Source: Chondrus crispus
Taxonomy: Eukaryota; Rhodophyta; Florideophyceae; Gigartinales; Gigartinaceae
Length of the DNA stretch: 64,000 nt
Direction of reading: 5' to 3'
Assembly: GCF_000350225.1 (NCBI RefSeq)
Contig: NW_005179107.1
Span: 95,157-159,156, forward strand
Below the pieces are notes generated by a model. It was not told where the DNA came from. It saw only the letters and a program-made list of their open reading frames with translations, and made no database searches. Shown here in pieces: positions 9,390 to 19,714 of this stretch (position 1 is the first letter of the stretch; the number at the start of each line of letters is the position of its first letter). The position numbers and the translations under genes were made by a program.

Positions 9390-10532
9390 TCAAGACGCTA
9401 GCTCAATCGCCTTGAGCTCATTTGCGACTTGGGCACCAGCTTGGACAGCTGGATAGAGGGTTGGGTCCGCGTTGTTCGCATAAGAGCCCAGTGGAGCGAG
9501 GGAAGCATCCGACCGCACATGGGCGAATAATGTCGAACTAACCCGCCACAAAGATCCTCCTGCTGACCTCGCTTCTCGCGCTGCCTCACTGGTTTCTTTA
9601 CTAACCACGACTTCATGCATGCCTCGACGAATATCTCCAGCTGTAAGATATTCCAACTGAATTCCCGACTGTATCAATAAATAACCCTCCGGAACGGCGA
9701 CCGGTATCCGCTTTCCTGTTCTAGTCCAGATGTACAAACCGGGGTATCGCGACTTGCCATGAATCGTAAGAATGTTCAAATCGTAGTGGTAGCCTGCTAG
9801 ACTTGTTCCGACACTATCTGCGAGGACGTTCAAATCAGATCCAGTCGGGGCAAGAAGGTGAGGACCGAACTCTAGCTTGTCTCGAATAGACGTTTGAGGT
9901 AGTCCTAGTCCCAACGCAAGCATATCTGAGATCATCAATATGGTATCTATAAGTCTGCCACCCCAACCATTCATTGTGCTAGCCCATTCGTCTTCAAACG
10001 CTTCTGGTACCACCTGCGGTGCATTGAGCTCTGGGAAGTCTGTTGTCTTCGGGCGCTCTCCGCATCTCCAGAAAAAGCGCCATTTCGGGTCCTTTCTCCT
10101 CGCTGAGGGATTGCTGACTGGTCGCTCCGCGGTATCGAGCTCGTGCGCAATGGTCGAGTTGTCGCGTGGACGTTCAACGAAATCGGGTGTCACTCCTACC
10201 TGATAGAAAAATTGTGGCCGTGCATCTTTCATCTTCACCTCTCTCGGTTGAGAAAAATACCTCTCCATCATGTTCAGGAACTTGGTTGAGTCATCTTCAT
10301 CTACGCGAGGATCCCTAACGAGGACGGCGCCGTACTCGCGCAGCGATTGCGCAACCGCCCTGCATGCGTGGACGTCTTCTTGCTTTTCGATGAAAACAGA
10401 CATGTCAACTTTGTCGATGTTCTTTGACAACATTTTGCTCATTTTGTGTGCTAGTTTGAGGAACGTGGGGTTCAAGTGGCATGCATTGGCAGGCCCAAGT
10501 GTTCGCGTGGACAGCTTCGAGGAGGAAAACAA
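9390..10532 (-). CDS. 2-oxoglutarate/Fe(II)-dependent oxygenase-like protein (isopenicillin N synthase type)
   Basis: 380 aa. The double-stranded beta-helix core carries the facial triad H249-x-D251 (GYHYDLN) and H306 (GMHEVVV), plus R330 in a WRVSSTLF stretch that would hold the 2-oxoglutarate carboxylate. An N-terminal DIOX_N-like region spans residues ~45-110. Family members hydroxylate or desaturate small molecules using O2 and 2-oxoglutarate. The substrate is not predictable: the nearest pattern is the plant/fungal DIOX family, not prolyl hydroxylases. The start at 10532 could also be Met31 or Met34. It shares a 562-bp divergent promoter with the pseudouridine synthase gene. Confidence 0.8.
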   Translation of the reverse strand: MFSSSKLSTRTLGPANACHLNPTFLKLAHKMSKMLSKNIDKVDMSVFIEKQEDVHACRAVAQSLREYGAVLVRDPRVDEDDSTKFLNMMERYFSQPREVKMKDARPQFFYQVGVTPDFVERPRDNSTIAHELDTAERPVSNPSARRKDPKWRFFWRCGERPKTTDFPELNAPQVVPEAFEDEWASTMNGWGGRLIDTILMISDMLALGLGLPQTSIRDKLEFGPHLLAPTGSDLNVLADSVGTSLAGYHYDLNILTIHGKSRYPGLYIWTRTGKRIPVAVPEGYLLIQSGIQLEYLTAGDIRRGMHEVVVSKETSEAAREARSAGGSLWRVSSTLFAHVRSDASLAPLGSYANNADPTLYPAVQAGAQVANELKAIELAS

Positions 10533-11094
10533 CTAACGACCGTTCTAAGGAATGCCTCGAATAGTGCAGCCAGTGACAGTGTTGGGACTCAACCCAGAGA
10601 CGTGATGCCGAGTCTCGAATTTCACAACATTTGGGGTCACCCCGAAATCACCTTTACGGAAACGTCATTTGCTCTCTCTTATTATGTGTAGATGTGCGCG
10701 GTTGGGTTGCTCTTAGCCACAATTCGGCCGGATTTAGTGAATGACCGATTGAAATTCAATGTACTGTAGGATATGAATTCAATGATTGAATTCATATCCT
10801 ACAGTACAGTAGCATCTCTTTTCCTCCAGGAGATCCGCACTCCATTTCCGACCTCCATTTCCGACCTTCCGTCGTAGACGCATCAACTGATTCGGGGAGA
10901 AGCTCAGAGAGAAAATGCAATATCACTGACCTAAGACAGAAAAGAACTCCTGCCCGACTCTCTTTTTGGACGCACTAGCACTGCTCACCATCGCCTTTTT
11001 TCCGGGGCAAGGCAGGTTCAACAATCTACTTTCGACGCGATTTTCGAGGCGTCTTGAAAAACGAGAACAGGTTCGGAACTAGAGATACCTTAGG
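10533..11094. promoter_or_regulatory. Divergent promoter region, oxygenase / pseudouridine synthase
   Basis: 562 bp without a gene. Its main feature is the 49-bp perfect palindrome at 10760-10808, listed separately. A direct repeat ccatttccgacct occurs twice near 10840-10866. Confidence 0.5.
10760..10808. repeat. Perfect 24-1-24 inverted repeat (palindrome)
   Basis: The left arm 10760-10783 and right arm 10785-10808 are exact reverse complements around a single G at 10784. The arms contain GAATTC and a CTGTA/TACAG end. It could extrude as a cruciform or fold as a long hairpin if transcribed. It lies about 230 bp from the oxygenase start and about 290 bp from the pseudouridine synthase start. 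Confidence 0.97.
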
Positions 11095-12081
11095 ATGCCT
11101 TATCATTTTTCTGCAGCAACTTGGACACCTCAGCATACTTCCACATCCGCCTTTGCAGTGGGCGGTTTCGCTTGGCCTCGAAATCAACTCCTACGCACGC
11201 ACTCCATCTGTCGCCGAGCACTACCCGCAAGGAGAAAGCGTATTCCATGTGTCCGAAATTCTGTGCCCCTCTCTACAGCTGGATCCACGCAACCAGAACC
11301 TTCCCCGGTCTCAGATGCGGAGTGCGTAGCAGCTCCACTTGACATAATTGCTCTTCAAGAAAACTGGGTAGCGGTCAACAAACCTCCTTCCATGTTGGTG
11401 CACAGGACGAAACTATACCACGCTCGTCCGAGAGAGACCTATGTCGTAGATGAAGTACGGAAAAGAGTTGGAGAAATTCGCGGACTTCCAACAGCAGTCC
11501 TTCCGGTTCAACGCTTAGATCGACCGACTAGTGGAGCTATGGTCTTTGCTCTCGGCGATTCAAAAAAAGCTTCACAGCTACAACATGCCTTGCAGTCCGA
11601 GCACTCCAGAAAGGAGTATTGGGCGATTGCGTTTGGAGCTGAGATGCCACAAAAGTGGGAAAACCACCACTCATTGCGAGACTTGACGGGAAAGACACGC
11701 AAAGAACGTTCGGCATCGTCCATGTTTGAGCAGCTCCTTCGACTCGATGAATCTGATTTATCTGTTGTCCGCGCTACACTTGCGACTGGCAGACGACACC
11801 AGATTCGACGCCACCTTAGTTACTCTCGCCATGCGATTCTTGGAGATACCTCCTACGCCAAGGGTACCCAAAATCGCTTCGTGAGGGAACATTTCGGGGT
11901 CACAAGATGCTGTCTTCACTCGCGGCGGCTCTCATTCACTGACCCAGAGAACGGTACTCAGATTAATCTTGAGGCCCCAGTCCCTCAGGACCTTCGCGAC
12001 GTCCTGGCACGTGCCAGTGAATGTGAGCAACATCACGACATTACTCTAGATCTCGGGAACCTTGCGGAGGATACACGTTAA
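11095..12081 (+). CDS. RNA pseudouridine synthase, RluA/TruC-like
   Basis: 328 aa. The catalytic motif QRLDRPTSG places the nucleophilic Asp at residue 142. The RLDRPTSG form is closest to TruC, the bacterial enzyme for tRNA U65, rather than the HRLDxxTSG of RluC/RluD. Downstream blocks ATGRRHQIRRHL and GDTSY are the other RluA-family signatures. The first ~75 residues precede the catalytic domain, are rich in R, S and T, and look like an organelle presequence, so plastid or mitochondrial RNA is the likely target; this is inferred. No S4 domain is seen. It converges on ISWI with 120 bp between stops. Confidence 0.9.
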   Translation: MPYHFSAATWTPQHTSTSAFAVGGFAWPRNQLLRTHSICRRALPARRKRIPCVRNSVPLSTAGSTQPEPSPVSDAECVAAPLDIIALQENWVAVNKPPSMLVHRTKLYHARPRETYVVDEVRKRVGEIRGLPTAVLPVQRLDRPTSGAMVFALGDSKKASQLQHALQSEHSRKEYWAIAFGAEMPQKWENHHSLRDLTGKTRKERSASSMFEQLLRLDESDLSVVRATLATGRRHQIRRHLSYSRHAILGDTSYAKGTQNRFVREHFGVTRCCLHSRRLSFTDPENGTQINLEAPVPQDLRDVLARASECEQHHDITLDLGNLAEDTR

Positions 12082-12201
12082 AACCGACTCGGCGTTTATT
12101 GTTTGAGATCTACACATCGCCTGAAGTCATTGCGGACAATACCACATTTGCTATATGGAAGTGAAAAGCGCAAATGTTAAAGTTCCTGATAAATGGAGTG
12201 G

Positions 12202-15200
12202 CTATGAAGGTCGAGAGATCTTCTGTGACTTAGGTTTCGATGAGAAGAATGAATCGACCTGCGATTGCTCGGTCTTTCTCTTCTTCTGGGGAAATGATGG
12301 ACCATTTAATCTGCCATTTGACACAGAATCCCTGCGTCTGGACGCATTTTTCTTGCGCTTTTCCATCAGTTTTTGCTGTTCGGCGATCTCTTCATTCTCC
12401 TTCTCGATGAGTCTAATTAAGACGTCCACTCTACGTTTCAATTCGTTTGGTGTTCTACTCTTGAGCCACCAATTGAAACGGAACTGCCATGCCTTCCGCA
12501 CCTCCAGCTTGATATCATCCCATCTTCCATAGCCGAGCTGGCTGGTCATACATATTAACCACCGGTCCTCCTCGTCTATGAAAGTCTTGGAACGATTGTT
12601 GGAATAGACCATATCAAGCTCCTTCCATGGGTCGTCGTATCGTTTAACCTTGACTTGAATTGCCCTTTCCATCTCCTCTCGACGAGCAATCTTTTGTTCT
12701 CCATCTTCAATAACCTTCAGAACCTTTGGCCATGTGTCAATACGAGTCGGGCCCTTTTCCCAAAAGGCTGCTGAATATTCTACCAGCTGCTCCATAGTCT
12801 TTGAATCGCCTATATCATCGAGAATCTTGTCAAAATTTTCACGCCCGTAACGCTCTATTCCACGCAAGAAACTAGAAAACTCTCTCTTTGTCCACTCGCT
12901 GTAACCCTCATCGAGAAGCGTTTCACGCTCATTTTCGTGCTCTTCAGATAGCAAACTTTCTAATTTTGGGAGCTCTGGTTGTTCCTTGCCTTCCTTAACT
13001 ACGGCGTCGGCTTCGGCATTGAACTTATCCACGATTTCCCTCTCAACTTGGAAGAGCTCTCGCAATCTTGGAGTATTATACAGCATGTGGTCTGGCAATG
13101 ATGGCTCTTTGCGATATTTCAGTCGAGGTTTCTTCTTTTCAACTTGAGGCGCTGGCGTCTGTCGCATAGCGTCCCTGTAGTAGGCGGCTTCGTCATAATT
13201 CTTAGACCGAACTCGCTTACCAACGTCCAAAAAGAACTCGTTTCCGCCGGCGGCCTTCTCCTTATAGTTAACACCTTCAAAATGAAAGATAGACTTGTCC
13301 TTGTTAGCATCGTCGCCGGAGAGCTTGAAGTCGAGCATATCGAGATTGCCCGATGTTGTGATCTTCTCTCCTAGCTCTTCATTCATCTCCTTTGTCTTTT
13401 CTGCACCGCGAGAGAGGATCACTTCAATATCTTCCTCAGCGTAGTCTGATGCATTAGACTTGAAAAATTTATCCGCGCCAAACCGGATCATGTTGAGAAG
13501 CTCGTCCTTTTGGAGGTTTTTCTTCTGTTGTGTTAGTCGACCTTGTTGAATCACAAGAGTGTCTAGGCGTAGCTTGGACATAGCAGTGCGCAGAATGCGT
13601 TCTTCGACTGAGTTCTCTGTAATCAGGCGGTAGACATTCACGGGTCTACGCTGACCAATTCTATGAGCGCGATCCATGGCTTGCAAATCACACTGGGCGT
13701 TCCAATCACTGTCGTACAGAACAACGGTATCTGCGGTCGCAAGATTGATACCGAGGCCACCAGCTCTCGTCGACAATAAGAAGATGAATTTTTCGGAACC
13801 ATCACGATTGTAGTCGGCAATCTGCTCGTCACGCCACTCACCGTCGGTACTCCCATCGATCCTGCAAAATTTGAATTGCCGCATCGTGCAGTAGTCTTCG
13901 AGAATGTCAAGAACGCGTGTCATTTGCGAAAATATGAGGACCCGATGTCCGCCCTCCTTCAGACGAGGCAAGAGTTTGTCCAGCAAGGTCATCTTCGCGC
14001 AGTTTTGAATGAGATGGTCACCAAAAGCATCTAGCGAACGATCTTCAACGCCATCGAAGAGATACGGATGATTTGCGCACTTGCGCAACTGCATAAGAAT
14101 ATTGAGCAAGCGCACGCGGTCTCCACCCTTCCCATTGATGGCATCAATATCCTTCTTGAGAAGGTTTCTGTATAGCTCAAGCTGCATTGCGGAGAGTTTT
14201 GTGAACAGCACGGTCTCTTTTTTCGGGGGCAGACTGTGCTCAACTTCGCTCTTCAAACGACGGATAAGGAACGGACGCAAGACAGCATGCAACTGACCGA
14301 TAATCTCCTGTTGCTTTTCTGTATCGTTTGTCGTGTTGTCGCCTTCTACAGCTTCAACACTCGAAAACCATTTCTCAAAAACGTCCGAGCTCGAAAAGAC
14401 ATCAGGCAAGAGGAAGTTGAGCAGGGCCCAGAGCTCATGAAGGTTGTTTTGCAATGGAGTTCCGGTGATGAGCAAGCGTGCTTGTGTTGTAAACATACGG
14501 ACAACCTGGGAAAGGAGTGAATTTTCGTTCTTGATGCGATGGGCCTCATCAATGATGAGGTAGCGCCAGCAAAACTTGGTAAGGTGAGCCTTTTCCTTTG
14601 TTACGACTTCATACGATGTAACAACTGCATCAAACTTGCCGTACACAATGAGGTTCGACATTTGATGCTTGCGCTCCTCCTGAGTGCCATGAAACCGGAC
14701 GGCGCGAATATCCGGACACCATCTCTTAATTTCATTCATCCAGTTCCCGAGCGTGCTTTTCGGAACAATGATAAGGTGAGGTCCAGTGAGTCCCTTGTAC
14801 TGCCTGAGAAAACCCAGCAGAGAGATAGTCTGTAAGGTCTTACCGAGCCCCATCTCATCCGCAAGAATGCCATTGAGGCCACGCTCAAACAATCCAATTA
14901 AGAAGTTGAGCCCCTCAATCTGATATGGCCTCATAGTACCCGTCACATTTGACGGCTGTTTCTTGAGGCGTGTTGTTTGCACAAGCGGGTCAGACATATC
15001 GCTCTTCGCTGCGCTCTCCATCATGAGCCTATCCTCCTCCTTCTCAGTCATGCGCCTCTTCTTCGACTTGACACCCAAACGCTTCTCCGGCTGCTTGGCA
15101 GAAGGCTTTGCGGCAGTATCGGAGTCGTCGTCTTCACCGATGAAATGTTTGAACATGGGTGCCTGCGCGAGTAAAAAATTGCGACGGTCGCCCTGGGCAC

Positions 15201-15303
15201 GACGGATCTCGGTGTGAATCACTGCATTGGACTGGGCCAGGGTAGCCGGGACGCGGGCTTTCGACGAGGGGCGCGAAGGCGCGTCGCCATTGGAGACGGG
15301 CAT
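12202..15303 (-). CDS. ISWI: ISWI-type chromatin remodelling ATPase
   Basis: 1033 aa, the usual ISWI length (~1000-1060). Order: short N-terminal AutoN-like region; SNF2 ATPase lobe 1 with ADEMGLGKT (about 148-156) and DEAH box (DEAHRIKNENS, about 252); lobe 2 with the SQMTRVLDILEDY and STRAGGLGINLATADTV blocks and AHRIGQ; HAND region (~720-790); SANT (~795-850, near YSEWTKREFSSFLRG); SLIDE (~895-960, near DEEDRWLICMTSQLGYGRWDDI). These domains bind nucleosomes and linker DNA and space nucleosome arrays. The HAND-SANT-SLIDE set separates it from SWR1, INO80 and CHD1. Single exon. The start ATG at 15303 opens MPVSNGDAPS. Confidence 0.96.
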   Translation of the reverse strand: MPVSNGDAPSRPSSKARVPATLAQSNAVIHTEIRRAQGDRRNFLLAQAPMFKHFIGEDDDSDTAAKPSAKQPEKRLGVKSKKRRMTEKEEDRLMMESAAKSDMSDPLVQTTRLKKQPSNVTGTMRPYQIEGLNFLIGLFERGLNGILADEMGLGKTLQTISLLGFLRQYKGLTGPHLIIVPKSTLGNWMNEIKRWCPDIRAVRFHGTQEERKHQMSNLIVYGKFDAVVTSYEVVTKEKAHLTKFCWRYLIIDEAHRIKNENSLLSQVVRMFTTQARLLITGTPLQNNLHELWALLNFLLPDVFSSSDVFEKWFSSVEAVEGDNTTNDTEKQQEIIGQLHAVLRPFLIRRLKSEVEHSLPPKKETVLFTKLSAMQLELYRNLLKKDIDAINGKGGDRVRLLNILMQLRKCANHPYLFDGVEDRSLDAFGDHLIQNCAKMTLLDKLLPRLKEGGHRVLIFSQMTRVLDILEDYCTMRQFKFCRIDGSTDGEWRDEQIADYNRDGSEKFIFLLSTRAGGLGINLATADTVVLYDSDWNAQCDLQAMDRAHRIGQRRPVNVYRLITENSVEERILRTAMSKLRLDTLVIQQGRLTQQKKNLQKDELLNMIRFGADKFFKSNASDYAEEDIEVILSRGAEKTKEMNEELGEKITTSGNLDMLDFKLSGDDANKDKSIFHFEGVNYKEKAAGGNEFFLDVGKRVRSKNYDEAAYYRDAMRQTPAPQVEKKKPRLKYRKEPSLPDHMLYNTPRLRELFQVEREIVDKFNAEADAVVKEGKEQPELPKLESLLSEEHENERETLLDEGYSEWTKREFSSFLRGIERYGRENFDKILDDIGDSKTMEQLVEYSAAFWEKGPTRIDTWPKVLKVIEDGEQKIARREEMERAIQVKVKRYDDPWKELDMVYSNNRSKTFIDEEDRWLICMTSQLGYGRWDDIKLEVRKAWQFRFNWWLKSRTPNELKRRVDVLIRLIEKENEEIAEQQKLMEKRKKNASRRRDSVSNGRLNGPSFPQKKRKTEQSQVDSFFSSKPKSQKISRPS

Positions 15304-15988
15304 GACTGCGCCGACGAGGGGAAGGGATCTGTGATGCTTGATAGGTGGGAGGATGGTGAAGGGAGGGGGAGGGGAAACGTGGGGGGGGCAGAGGGAGATG
15401 GTGGAGTTGCACAGGAGGAGGCCGACGCAAGTTCAGCAACGATAAATGTGTGCTGGAGCAGAAGAGATCTTCTTACAGAGCGGTGGCGCGAAAGTATCGG
15501 TTGGATGTCGTTGTTGGGGACTGTGGGGCTCGCCGGGTGCTTTTGGCGCCAACTACTTGGCGCCAAACGGGAGCACCACTCCTCCTGCATCCACCACTTT
15601 GACTGGCCATCCCCTGTTTTCTCCTTTTTTTAATGGATTCGCGCCAATTCTATTCACAGTAAGCAACCCTCGTCGGCATTGATCTTCCGCATTACACCTT
15701 GGCCTGCATTGCTGTGTTTCACACGTGTACTTGGCATTCACCCATTCCATATGTACACGTGTTGAGCTTCATACCTTGTTCGCACAGGGGCCCCCGCTGT
15801 TCGAGACAGTGCCGTACCGCCTTGCTCGCGGCCCACGCCAGCCCGTTTCCGCATCGTCTTGTTTCCCCATCGGCCAATTCCACCACCGTCCCCATCCCCC
15901 TTTCGCGCGATGGCAATGGCGCTCTGACGCGACCTACCCGAATCAGTTTGCACCCGCCTCTCCGCCACGCTCTCCACTAGTCCCGACT
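15304..15988. promoter_or_regulatory. Divergent promoter region, ISWI / glycosyltransferase
   Basis: 685 bp. It holds two oppositely oriented exact copies of the ACACGTGTAC element (15721-15730 and 15753-15762) and a purine-rich run near 15355-15420. An open frame from a GTG at 15725 joins the glycosyltransferase but lacks an ATG before 15989. Confidence 0.6.
15721..15762. promoter_or_regulatory. Inverted pair of G-box elements ACACGTGTAC
   Basis: ACACGTGTAC at 15721-15730 and its exact reverse complement at 15753-15762, about 230-270 bp before the glycosyltransferase start. The core CACGTG is the classic bHLH/bZIP E-box or G-box. Regulatory function is inferred from position and recurrence. 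Confidence 0.5.
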
Positions 15989-17236
15989 ATGGCCGGCCTT
16001 GCCGCCTGCTATCGCCAGGCCACCGCGCGCACCGGTGTCTTCCAACCCTTCATCCACGCCACCGTCCTTACCTACGCTCTCCTTCTCTTCCTCTGCTGCC
16101 TCCTCAACCTCATCTCTCCCACCTGGGTTTCACGCAACTCCCCCCCTCCTCTCGCCCTCTCCGCTCCGGCCCTCTCTACAAGCCCTCTCTCCGGCACTCC
16201 GTTCACCGCCCACCACGTCGACGAGCGCGCTGTGTCGCGCTGCCTCTCGCATGGACTGCTTCAAGATGTCACCCACGACCCCATCATCGACCGCTTGCGC
16301 GCAGAGCTCAACTGCGGCTGCCGACAGCCAGACGTGTATGAGCCGCATGAAACTCCCACCGTCTGCGCTATCGTCCAGAGCTTCAACCATCAGAACAACG
16401 TTGAGCGCATTGCAAAGGCACTTGTGGCAAATCCAGCCATTCAGGAGATTATTGTTTGTGAGGATGGATCCACGGACGCCAGCTTAGATCACTGGATGGA
16501 GCAGCTGCGCGACTTCAAGCATTTCATCGTCGTCAGTAACAACTTGCACGAGACGAGATGCTACAACCGCGCCATGCGCATGAGCTCGGCCGAGTATTTC
16601 ATCCTCATGCAGGACGACGATCTGCCCCCGGATCTGCCGCATGCCGATGATGCCGACAATATGCCCGCCCAGCTCAACTGGGTCACCCATGCGCTCGAAC
16701 TGTTCGATGCTGACCCCAAGCTTGGCGTGCTCACGGGCTTCATTGGACAATTGTGGCTCAAAAACGGCACTGGATTTGAGTTCGGCGAGCAGCAAAGTGA
16801 CCATGGCGGACAGAGAAAGGGTAAGACTGCTCGCATTCCATTTCTCAGCTCGAGAACCTTGCACCCGTTTATGTACGCGGAATGCGCTTGGATTGCCCCC
16901 GTCTTTGTCAGATCGGAGGCTCTGCATCGCGTCGGAGGATTGGATGTCGGATTGTTCCGAGAAAAAGAACCTGGCGTGTGGCAGGATTGTGTTCTGAGCT
17001 ACGCCGCATGGACTGCAGGCTGGAGAGTAGGTGTTTACAACGCCCACTTTACAAGAGGAGTTGGCGGTCATGGATCTACAAGCTCTCCTGCCAAGGCGAA
17101 AATGAGGGATGTGGTTTGGAGAAGAGCGAAGCAAGCCGTAGATATAAGATACGAACGGCAGTACATCCATGAACACATCCTCGCGCTTAACGCTGCAACT
17201 CTCATGAAGCGCTATGGTTCCGAACAAGGACCTTGA
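15989..17236 (+). CDS. Type II membrane glycosyltransferase, GT2-like (GT-A fold)
   Basis: 415 aa from the first ATG; the upstream frame to 15725 has only a GTG. A short cytoplasmic N-terminus is followed by one membrane segment (~residues 22-43, rich in L and C) and a proline/serine-rich stem. The catalytic domain begins near ETPTVCAIVQSFNHQ (~121). EDGSTDAS (158-165) matches the first GT2 nucleotide-sugar Asp region, and MQDDDLPPD (208-216) supplies the DXD metal site. GFREKEPGVWQD-like sequence near residue 320 may hold the catalytic base. This is the layout of Golgi glycosyltransferases. The sugar and acceptor cannot be deduced. It could serve matrix polysaccharide or N-glycan synthesis. 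Confidence 0.82.
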   Translation: MAGLAACYRQATARTGVFQPFIHATVLTYALLLFLCCLLNLISPTWVSRNSPPPLALSAPALSTSPLSGTPFTAHHVDERAVSRCLSHGLLQDVTHDPIIDRLRAELNCGCRQPDVYEPHETPTVCAIVQSFNHQNNVERIAKALVANPAIQEIIVCEDGSTDASLDHWMEQLRDFKHFIVVSNNLHETRCYNRAMRMSSAEYFILMQDDDLPPDLPHADDADNMPAQLNWVTHALELFDADPKLGVLTGFIGQLWLKNGTGFEFGEQQSDHGGQRKGKTARIPFLSSRTLHPFMYAECAWIAPVFVRSEALHRVGGLDVGLFREKEPGVWQDCVLSYAAWTAGWRVGVYNAHFTRGVGGHGSTSSPAKAKMRDVVWRRAKQAVDIRYERQYIHEHILALNAATLMKRYGSEQGP

Positions 17237-17739
17237 TGTATGCTGTTAAACGAGGTCTTGTCGAATCATTTATTTCATGAGATTTCCTCATGTCGACGAA
17301 GGTTGACCGGGACGGGTGCTACAGAAGACCGAGATTCATTGCTCGCGATTGGCTCCGAGTTGTCAGAGGAGTCGTTGTTCTCATTGTAGGAGAAGGTTGC
17401 ACGTGACTTGATGTTGCCGTATTGACCTTAACGGAATAGCACCTTCCAGGAAGCAATCCTATCTACAAGCGCATTTGCTTGTCCGACTTATTTCTATCAG
17501 TTCCAACCTCAACAACATTGAAGTGGATACTGCAGATATCTTCTCCCACTGACCATTTTGTTAACTAATTACTAATATCCTGACGACTTATCCGTTCGAT
17601 CTGGCGCTGGTTTTCCACAAGCGAGAAGAGATAATCTTTACCAGCCCGCTTTGGGTGTTTCCACGTGATGAAACCTTAGAAATGTGCAGTGCGTGTGAAA
17701 ACCACCTAAGATGCAGTCACGTAACGAACTAGAATTTTC
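17237..17739. other. Intergenic region between convergent glycosyltransferase and GSA genes
   Basis: 503 bp of 3' flank. No gene, repeat or RNA structure was recognised. Confidence 0.5.
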
Positions 17740-19143
17740 TTAAAGACCCTGCATGACCTTGCGGGCGGCGCGTAGCGTCCTGTCAACATCTTCCTCCGAG
17801 TGCTGCAAGCCTGTGAAACCAGCCTCATACTGCGATGGAGCCAGGTAGATACCGTTCTCCAACATACCTCTGTGGAATCTCCCGAACTTGTCAAAGTCGC
17901 AATTGTCAGCCACATCCTCGAAACATGTCACCGGCCCCTCACAGAAAAAGAGCCCAAACATGCCGCTGATGTGACCTCCACAAACGGCATGCCCGCATTC
18001 CTTTCCAATCTCTACCAGGCCAGCGACCAAACGGCCCGTAATGCGGTCAAGGTATTCATAACTTCCCGGTCTACTGAGAATCTCCAAAGTCTTGATGCCC
18101 GCTGTCATCGCAAGCGGGTTGCCACTCAAAGTTCCAGCCTGATACACAGGCCCTGCGGGAGCCACCATGCTCATGATATCCTTTCGTCCACCATAAGCGC
18201 CGACAGGTAAACCGCCTCCGATGACCTTGCCGAAGGTGGAAATATCCGGCTTAATGCCAAAGTACCCCTGGGCGCCACTGTAAGCGATTCTGAAACCGGT
18301 CATGACCTCGTCGAAGCACAAGAGAGTGCCTTCCTTCTCTGTGATTTCGCGCAAGCCAGCCAAAAACTCCTTCGTGGGGGGAATAAACCCTGAGTTTCCG
18401 ACCACAGGCTCCAAAATGACGCCAGCAATCTCGCCCTTGTTGTTCTCAAATTGCTTCCTGACGCTCTCCAAATCATTATAGGTAGCAACAAGGGTAGTTT
18501 CCGTGGAGCTCTTCGGCACGCCCGGCGAATCCGGCAGGCCAAGTGTAAGAACGCCGCTTCCCGCCTGCACGAGGTACATGTCAGCGTGCCCATGATAGCA
18601 GCCGGCAAACTTAAGAATTTTTTCGCGGCCAGTAAACGCTCTCATGACCCTGACAACGGACATACATGCCTCCGTGCCGGAGTTGACGAATCGAACCATC
18701 TCCACGCTGGGCACGGCATCGATGACCATCTTCGCGAGCTGATTCTCCAGGGCGCTCGGGGCGCCGAACGACGTCCCCTTCTTGAGGGCCTCCGTGAGGG
18801 CGGCGTTGACTTCGGGGTGGGCGGCACCGACGATGGCGGGGCCCCAGGAGCCGATGTAGTCGATGTACTCATTGCCGTCGACGTCGACGGCCTTGGAGCC
18901 CGAGACGGAATCGAAGACGACGGCGCCGCCGCCCACAGATTTGAAGGCGCGCACGGGGGAGGAGACACCACCCGGCATGATATGGCGCGCCTCCTCGAGA
19001 ATACGCTGCGACTCGGTGGTCTTCAGGCTCTGCGAGGCGACCATTGTGGGGCCGGATTTGGGCTTCTGCGACATGAGAGAGGCGGAGCGGAAGGGACGCG
19101 AGGTGACAGGAAGCGAAGCGGTGAAAGCAGGTGTCGACGACAT
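17740..19143 (-). CDS. GSA: Glutamate-1-semialdehyde 2,1-aminomutase, plastid
   Basis: 467 aa. This PLP enzyme converts glutamate-1-semialdehyde to 5-aminolevulinate, the last step of the C5 route to heme, bilins and chlorophyll in plastids and bacteria. The signatures are [14 protein letters not shown] near the mature N-terminus, the [10 protein letters not shown] substrate and cofactor region, [19 protein letters not shown], and the PLP lysine in [12 protein letters not shown]. The frame is open to 19383, but the tandem repeat and composition upstream look non-coding. The ATG at 19143 ([10 protein letters not shown]) gives a ~35-residue S/T/R-rich transit peptide of normal size. The gene indicates a photosynthetic or plastid-bearing host, because animals and fungi use the ALA synthase route. 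Confidence 0.96.
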   Translation of the reverse strand: MSSTPAFTASLPVTSRPFRSASLMSQKPKSGPTMVASQSLKTTESQRILEEARHIMPGGVSSPVRAFKSVGGGAVVFDSVSGSKAVDVDGNEYIDYIGSWGPAIVGAAHPEVNAALTEALKKGTSFGAPSALENQLAKMVIDAVPSVEMVRFVNSGTEACMSVVRVMRAFTGREKILKFAGCYHGHADMYLVQAGSGVLTLGLPDSPGVPKSSTETTLVATYNDLESVRKQFENNKGEIAGVILEPVVGNSGFIPPTKEFLAGLREITEKEGTLLCFDEVMTGFRIAYSGAQGYFGIKPDISTFGKVIGGGLPVGAYGGRKDIMSMVAPAGPVYQAGTLSGNPLAMTAGIKTLEILSRPGSYEYLDRITGRLVAGLVEIGKECGHAVCGGHISGMFGLFFCEGPVTCFEDVADNCDFDKFGRFHRGMLENGIYLAPSQYEAGFTGLQHSEEDVDRTLRAARKVMQGL

Positions 19144-19714
19144 AGTGGGAGTCGGGAAGGCGGCGTTGTGGATCGGGGTGCGATTCAGAGAGTGACGGTG
19201 GGAGAAGATGGATCGGGGGTGCGAAGGTTGAGATATCTGGGGTAGCGCTGGGGGGAGCGTGAAGCAAGGGTATGCTGGTAGCGCTGGTGGGAGCGTGAAG
19301 CAAGGGAGGTGAAGCAAGGGTATGCTGACGAGGCATGGTGCGGCAAAAATCTCGGGCGCGAGCTCTACTCTGGCGGAAATCATCCTGGTTGGCTGCAGAC
19401 CGACATACTGTAGTTGTAATTACGTTTGTTGACGTCAAAATGTAATTAATTGTAATTGAATCGCTGTGTTGACAAGCGCCAGGTACAGTATGAGAAGGCT
19501 GTGGACATTCGACAGCATGTGGATGTCAACATCCAGGCTAGGCGCAGAATCGTGAGCGCCGGATCGCAGAAGTGCTCTCCCGATTCGCGTCCCTCGACGA
19601 CCACATCCGTTCTTCTAAGCCAGCCCCTCCGCCCCCTTCATCCATCCCCAAACGACCCCACCTATCCACCTGTCCGCTCCCTCCGACTGCCTCTCCTCTC
19701 CCATCCATCCGCCC
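19144..19714. promoter_or_regulatory. Divergent promoter region, GSA / 70-aa membrane protein
   Basis: 571 bp. It contains a 36-bp tandem repeat (19241-19326) and the perfect bZIP-type palindrome TTGACGTCAA at 19429-19438, within an AT-rich patch (19410-19460). The palindrome lies 286 bp from the GSA start and 277 bp from the other start. Confidence 0.5.
19241..19326. repeat. 36-bp tandem repeat, about 2.5 copies
   Basis: Units at 19241-19276 and 19277-19306 (truncated by 6 bp), followed by a partial copy at 19307-19326. They share the ggtagcgctgg and gagcgtgaagcaaggg blocks. They lie in the presumed 5' leader of GSA. Confidence 0.85.

Noticed and set aside
16484-17227. 247-codon minus-strand ORF
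   Set aside because: It is antisense to the catalytic domain of the glycosyltransferase.
18451-19245. 264-codon plus-strand ORF
   Set aside because: It is antisense to GSA, with glycine- and arginine-rich low-complexity content.
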